Positions 58,100 to 64,000 of a stretch of DNA of 64,000 bases are shown here, in pieces. Position numbers and translations under genes: made by a program. Each line of letters starts with the position of its first letter. Position 1 is the stretch's first letter. Source of the stretch: Margaritifera margaritifera (Eukaryota > Mollusca > Bivalvia > Unionida > Margaritiferidae); NCBI GenBank assembly GCA_029931535.1, contig JAQPZY010001664.1, forward strand, positions 3,502,501-3,566,500, given 5' to 3'. The notes below the pieces were generated by a model. It worked only from the letters and a program-made list of their open reading frames with translations. It was not told where the DNA came from and made no database searches.

Positions 58100-58800
58100 C
58101 TTGCTAGTAGTAGTAGTAGTATTGGAATTATTATTTTTTAATATAAATAAATAAGAAAATTTCTAAGTAAAACACAAAACTTTTGTGTTAATCATATCAT
58201 AGTTTAAAATCTATATGATTACAATGTTTGGACGATAAAAAATCAGTACACTCAAAGTGGTGTACTATACATAATTGCCATATCAGTTTTACATAATACA
58301 CTGTACTCTAGACAGCAGTATCAGTGAAATCGGCACTGAAGTCTGGATTGCATGATGATCAGATTATTGTGATAAATTCCATAGTTTGCATAATTTAACA
58401 AAAACATAACACAGATATATGTGCATGGTTCTAATGGAATTTTGTCTGGAGTCTATTCTCTGGCATTGCCAAGCCATGTGACCGGGCACCTCATTACTGT
58501 TTGGTGAATAGATTGATAAAGTGAAGTAAAGTCGTTATTTTTCACATTTGCAGTAGATCTGGGTGCAAGTAGGTACAGGAGGGTTTTGTAAACACATATT
58601 TACATTGGCCATAAACTAATACACAACAATTTTATAACCTTGGTAGAAACTCTTTAAGTAATTTGGTCAAAAATGTTAAAGTCTTGTGTGAAAGTTTATG
58701 AAGGTCAGATACAGTTTATACTGACAAGCATACAGATGCACTTGTTGAACTTTTAGGACTTGTGAAAATATATTCAGATAATCTACATATAAATACATAT
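58100..58800. other. Unassigned intronic sequence
   Basis: A short (AGT)n at 58105-58122, otherwise unique-looking AT-rich sequence. Confidence 0.4.
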
Positions 58801-58829
58801 AAACCTATCAGTTTAAATACATGTTAACC

Positions 58830-59860
58830 TCCCAGACAGGAGGGTCTTTCTCCTGAGATCAGAGGTGTCTCCCTTCCATCCCGTCACTCACTAAAATCTC
58901 CTTTGCATGCAAAATTATTCTTCAACATTTTTATTTTTTCCATTTTTTTCACATTTTGCTTCCAATGTAGTATATTTACGGTAATACTGCCAGTGATCAC
59001 GTGACTGTGAACTGGCTTAAACAGGGCTAGACGATTTAGTTGCTAATTTCAAACAGCATAAAACAATTAACATCCCTTTGATTCTGTTGGCAGGGTTGGA
59101 TGTCTTCAGTGTTTGCAGTTTGTCGACATGAATTATACTATGTGTGATCAAAAGTTATTCTGAAAGGGTTAAAGAGATTAACTGATTATGGTTGGAGTAC
59201 TAAAGAGCTCAATCAGCATAAAACAGGGTCATTTTGGCTTCAGTGTTTAAAGTTTGTCAAGGTGTCTAAGGGTGCGTATGCCAAAATCTAAGCAACTGAA
59301 ATATCACACGAAGTTCATTGATGGATGGATGGAAACAGGAATTTCAGTGGTTGGAATCAGGTTCAAAAGATATGAATATGCATTCTTCCCTTCCTGTAAA
59401 GCTGATTTTAAAATCTGCTATGGTGACAACAATGACAATACACATAATGCAGCATATTAAAGCATATTAAATGCGACAACAAATATGCCATCACTGAAAT
59501 CCATGTTTGCAGAATCTACAGATATACATGCCTAGGCACTGTTTGCCAACTATATAGCTGAACATAATCTTCCATTTATGATAGCAGATCATTTTTCAGA
59601 TCTAGTCAAAATAATGTTCCCTGACTCGGAAATCACACAAAACTTCTCATACAAACGGACGAAAACTACTTACATAGTGTCCCAAGCTTTGGATCCTGAT
59701 TGGGATAAGAAAGTCGAAGACATGTGCCGCAATGAAAAATTCACTATTCTCATTGAAAATCCTTCCTCTTTTGAAGTCCAAAATTCCCAACCAAATTTTA
59801 CAAATCTCCTGATTTGTCCTAAGCTTACTTCTCTTTTCTGTCTCATGTATGAGTTTAATT
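58830..59860 (+). mobile_element. Decayed hAT-type transposon, copy B
   Basis: Matches the reverse complement of 31880-32920, for example GATTCTGTTGGCAGGGTTGG, CCATCACTGAAATCCATGTT and GGACGAAAACTACTTACATA, in the same order. Begins near AACCTCCCAGACAGGAGG and similarity stops near 59858. Confidence 0.75.
59254..59850 (+). pseudogene. hAT transposase N-terminal fragment
   Basis: The first frame (59254-59460) reads KLKYH-like to KADFKICYGDNNDNTH, a zinc-finger-like start with several ligands missing. After a stop, PSLKSMFAESTDIHA and LFANYIAEHNLPFMIADHFS lead into KIMFPDSEITQNFSYKRTKT (59578-59660), typical of hAT transposases. Catalytic domain not present; the copy is dead. Confidence 0.65.
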
Positions 59861-60019
59861 TATCTACCTCAGATGAGTTTTGCCTAATTGTGCTAACAAG
59901 GTTTTTGTCAAAAAGTCTTAAATGGGATTTGTGTAATTGTGCCTACCAGGTGTCTGTCAAAAAGTCAAAAGACAAAAAAGTTTTAAAATGTGTATACAAT
60001 TTTTGTTACAAAAATTAAA

Positions 60020-61590
60020 ATATTGATGTACATGCCTGAAAATCAAATTAGGTTACTTACTTATGACCATAATAAAGTGTGTAAAATAATAGAGTTAATG
60101 GCTCTGAGTTTAATAGTTTTTGTGTTATTATGCTAAAATGGATATGGGAATGATGTATAGATGGACAGCAACAAAACAATATGCTCCCTTTGCTGTCACA
60201 GTGGCAGCATAAAAACTCCTATTTTGTTATACATTTACTCGCAAATGAGTTCTTTTAAATTGCATCACATTTCCATTCTCATCACTATGACGTAAAACAA
60301 GTTTCCAGAGGGATTTTCCTGGAAACTTCATATTCGTCTGGCCTTACATAAATTAGATATACAAGAAGTGTGCAGAGCACATGTGCACTAAGGGATGTAG
60401 ACTTTACAAAGTAACTATTGTTTGTATGCCTGCCAATACAGTGTGTATAGGCCTTTTCGGAAACTAGGTTACTCCCCTTGAATTGGAACTCTTCTGTCCA
60501 CTCAGCGTGCATGCCCCACTTGGCATGTCAACTTCCGGGAATATTGATCCAAATACCTGCAATCCATCACATCATTATAGTAAGCAGTTGTAACACCTTA
60601 AATACCAAAATTACAGCAAGCCCCAACATGTTAAGGTTCAAACATTTACTGTTTTAGTTCCATCTGTAAGTAGATACTATTTCTCCATAAGTTGTGAAAA
60701 GGCATAGCTGGTTTTAGATTGATTTTCTTTCATATGTTTACACAAGATACCTTGAATAATGTAAAAACATCTTGTCCACTGAAATTTCCTTTGATATTGA
60801 GACTCCTTTAAATAATTTAATTTGGAATAACTCAGCTTGTCGTCAGTGTGTTGTTTGTACATTTAAAAAAACTCTTTGATGCTTCTGAGTTTGGTAATGA
60901 ATGTAAATGAGTTTGAAAAGTGTGTTTTCCTTTTTCCATGTCGTTTGCATGAAACTCAGGTTTAAGATTCTGACTCTTAATCATCATATTTTGACTGTTG
61001 GAAATTTCAGCCCAGGAGTCAATGACTCTTCAGTATCAAATCCTTAGGGAAGCCTGCTAGTTTCCAATATTACCACTAGAATTGATCAGATTTGTTGTAT
61101 GTCGCACTTATACGATGACTCCTACACTGCCTGCATCAAATTGCAAGAACTCCTATCACAAGGCAATTGTCAGCCAGCACACTTTATTATGATAATTAGC
61201 ATTCCAGCAAAGATCAAAGCAATGCACTTGGAAAAGTTATGATATTGACAACATAATGTATACATGGTTCAGATACTGTGACAGTTAACTTCTCATGATC
61301 AAAAGTTGCCGATAAGACTGAAAACAGAGAAAGCGCCACAAGTTACATTGGATTTCTGTGGATTTTTGCAGGTGTGTTTTCATATTTCTATAGTTCACTT
61401 GTCGCTAAGTGCTAATCTGATTAAAGTATATAGAAAAAATTGTAGAGCTACCGAACAGAATAGAACAGAACAAGACTTTATTGAAAAAAATCATGCTCAG
61501 GCCATACATATAAGGCATATGTGTCAAGTTCAATCAAAATTCTGTTATATAAGAACCCATCATGGTGTGATATAAATAAGAAAGAGAAGC
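60020..61590. other. Last intron, nothing recognised
   Basis: No exon with splice sites and no repeat recognised. Confidence 0.4.
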
Positions 61591-61602
61591 GAGAGACAGA
61601 AA

Positions 61603-61632
61603 TTGAGAGAGAGAGAGAGAACGAGAGAGAAC
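61603..61632. repeat. (GA)n simple repeat
   Basis: GAGAGAGAGAGAGA-rich stretch of about 30 bases. Confidence 0.9.
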
Positions 61633-61639
61633 ATAGATT

Positions 61640-62960
61640 ATCTAAATATTACAAGTCCAAGGAGTATCTAAAGAAAAGTGATCAATGATTTAAATGAAAA
61701 CGCTTTTGGTATGTTTCACTTAATATTTAAAAAAGTCGCAAATGATTGGAAGGTGAAATCAGCATAGGTAGCTATCCAGTCCTCTATTCAGTTTCTAATT
61801 TGTTCTTAATTTTTGTAACAAATGTGCTTAATTTCTTCACTAGTATTTTATTTTTATTTGTCATCAAATGTTGATATTTCAAATTATTCAGTCGTATTTA
61901 ATAATATTTCTTAATCAAATTCAGTCTAACCTTCATAAAGAATTCACATTCAAAGAGGTAATGGAATTCATCACCCAAAACATTATTTTGACTTTTGATA
62001 CATTTTCTTTTTTCATGTCACATGAGAAACATGATTGTTTACATCAAACACCACCATGACCACAACATCCCCACTCTATCTTACCCTGCCCCTCCCCTGC
62101 ATGGTCATGTTCATACAAATTTGATTTCCAATAAATATTGCAAACAAAAGAGACAGAGAGAGACCTTTCTTGATGCCACAGTATATGCCAGTAACCTGTG
62201 TACATATATAGCCTATTTAAACAGTAAACAGTTGAGATTTGCATGGGATCAAACTTGTTCATGGAAAACTGTCACCTCTAGGAAGTTTATACAAATAATT
62301 GTCAAAGGTGATTAAAAAAGGTAAAGACAGTAAGAGATAAACAACCACCATTACACAGATTACTTAACTGACCAACAGTAACTAGTGTGCTTTTGAGTTG
62401 CTGATCCTGCTGCTAGAGAGCCCATTAGGCAGATTTGCATAGGTAAAGTAGATGAAGTGGAACAACCCATTTCATGTGAACTTTGGTAAATCAGAGGTAT
62501 GTGTTGAAGAAACAAAGTTATTACACTTTGTTACCTTGCATGAGAGTGTTTGAACCATCTTTATTAAATATTGGCTAGGTCATGATCAGCAGCAACCTTT
62601 CTTTGAAGTGTGATTTTGATCTGTACATACATTATGCAAAATGTGATTATTTGGTACAGAAGTTTGGCTCATTTTTTTAAATAAAATGTCAAAACACAAC
62701 TGTGATTAAGGGAAGGATGTGTGACCCGGGAATTCTTCAGTTTCAACATTTTCGTCTATCATCCTGTCCATCCTTCCATCTGTCATTCACACTTTTGTTC
62801 ATGGAGCAACTTACCTCCAAAACCATACATCGTAATATTTATCTAGATGTGCCTTTTGCTATTGAGAAAACATCAGATTCAATATCCATCTGTCTATCCT
62901 TCATTTACAATACATTGACCCAAACTAAAGAAGCACACACACATGTTGCCTAACACTGTC
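61640..62960. other. Last intron, nothing recognised
   Basis: AT-rich; short open frames without recognisable domains. Confidence 0.4.
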
Positions 62961-62968
62961 CAGTATAC

Positions 62969-63050
62969 ACTTCTCCCTCGATAACTCGTGATCAGTGGCA
63001 TCCATAAACATTAACCACAGCATAAGTGGGGGTATGGGATAGTGAGCAAA
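62969..63050. mobile_element. pogo/Tc1-like element, left-end fragment
   Basis: TCTCCCTCGATAACTCG, CATCCATAAACATTAACCAC and CATAAGTGGGGGTATGGGAT align with 22241-22320. No matching right end within the window. Confidence 0.7.
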
Positions 63051-63726
63051 ACAAATTTTGGTTAACATCTATTGGGGGGGGGGGGTGATGGCAACTTTTG
63101 TTGTTACATGACAATTATAATCTCTTTTGTCCTACACAAATATTCATATAATGGATTTTAATATTTATGGATGTTAGATCATAATAAGTCAAATAAAGTT
63201 AATGAATTGATAACATACTTTTTTATATATCAAAGGTGACATGCAGGAATCACAAATTCATGCATCAGTAAAGTTGGAGTTACATCCCTCCCAGTATCCA
63301 ACCACGTGTATCCATCAGAAACAAAGACAACTGAACTAAAGCTAGTATTACACTCATAAACCACTTGAGCCAAACACATCAATATGGTTGCACTAATTAA
63401 TTTCTCAAGACAGCTGTATTAAATGTCAATTTGTTGATAGCATATGGCAGTGATGACTTAATACAGCCATGTAGTTTGTACTAATAACAGTTTTTTAATG
63501 GCAGTTAAACCATCCTGGAATATTTCATTGTGATTGAAAAAAACTAACCAAAATATACAGACCAAAAAGAAAGCACATAAATATAAAAAAAATTTTAGAA
63601 CTTGAAAGATATTTTTGAATTTTTCAATGTATCACTTAAAGTTCGAAGAACAATAACACATTAGCCAAAGGCAGAAATTTGTACACAAGAAATTAAGCTG
63701 CTCTACACCCATGTTTTACTGTGATG

Positions 63727-63935
63727 TCAGCACCTTTCATGTACTGTAATCAGCTGGACACAACAAATCTATTAAAGACTGAATGGATTTGTGGTTTTCA
63801 AGTTGTATTGAGATTGGGGTTGCCTTTTCATCAATAATATCAAAGCCTTCCTTTAAACCATTCAAAATAAAGTCTTTGTCAGTATCATTTTCAAGTTCTT
63901 TTTCCCAAGCAGTGAGATGGAGATTTGGTAAAGGG
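63727..63935 (-). pseudogene. Retroelement pol N-terminal fragment (DIRS-like)
   Basis: Minus-strand frame without Met reads WEKELENDTDKDFILNGLKE then GFDIIDEKATPI and ends LLCPADYST at a stop. The pattern W-x-x-x-L-x-x-D-x-D-x-x-F-x-x-x-G-x-x-x-G-F begins the pol of many DIRS-like and related retroelements in molluscs. Upstream it meets a stop near 63940. Family uncertain. Confidence 0.5.
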
Positions 63936-64000
63936 TGTTGCAGTTATTGGGAGCTTTTTTGAGCCTAGTGTGTCGCTGTCGAGTGTTTCTGTATACACCC

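Overview
The window is animal (eukaryotic) genomic DNA: AT-rich, gene-poor, with exons of 100-270 bp bounded by GT/AG splice sites and separated by introns of 1-16 kb. The repeat content (tandem-core elements with short inverted ends, RTE-type LINE, DIRS-type retrotransposon, hAT and piggyBac elements, tRNA-derived SINEs, many minisatellites) fits a mollusc, most likely a bivalve. That assignment is inference from repeat style and the gene, not a database match.

One protein-coding gene is supported. It is an RNF213-like giant E3 ubiquitin ligase on the + strand, entered and left in mid-gene. Ten internal exons (3818-4039, 11102-11295, 15554-15662, 21448-21548, 24295-24477, 40463-40732, 44189-44315, 49504-49766, 50778-50901, 56138-56254) join in phase to give exactly 1710 coding bases (570 residues) without a stop. 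Exon 5 encodes the RING finger, in which the usual zinc-binding His is Asp. The AAA+ modules (upstream) and the RZ finger (downstream) expected of the family lie outside the window.

The rest, over 95 percent, is intron filled with repeats. 1-3.8 kb: a 29-bp hairpin minisatellite between two nearly identical 237-bp direct repeats. 4.3-11 kb: long arrays of 140-165 bp units, split by a hAT element that itself contains a small piggyBac element. 11.4-14.5 kb, 25.3-26.4 kb, 38.8-39.2 kb and 56.9-58.1 kb: copies of a pearl-like element with short inverted ends and a tandem core. 17-24 kb: microsatellite, 50-bp minisatellite and a pogo/Tc1-like element. 24.5-40.5 kb (the largest intron): 77-bp minisatellite, a solo LTR with a heat-shock-type promoter, a tRNA-like sequence, a dead RTE LINE, a decayed hAT copy and a second short hAT-type element. 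42-50 kb: more tandem arrays. 51-56 kb: a decayed DIRS retrotransposon inserted in a minisatellite. 58.8-64 kb: a second decayed hAT copy in opposite orientation to the first, and fragments of other transposons.

The most unusual pattern is that about ten separate tandem-array families with 140-165 bp periods all carry a related core (AAACTTGGTATG-like) on the same strand as the gene. No bacterial operon, CRISPR array or phage was seen.
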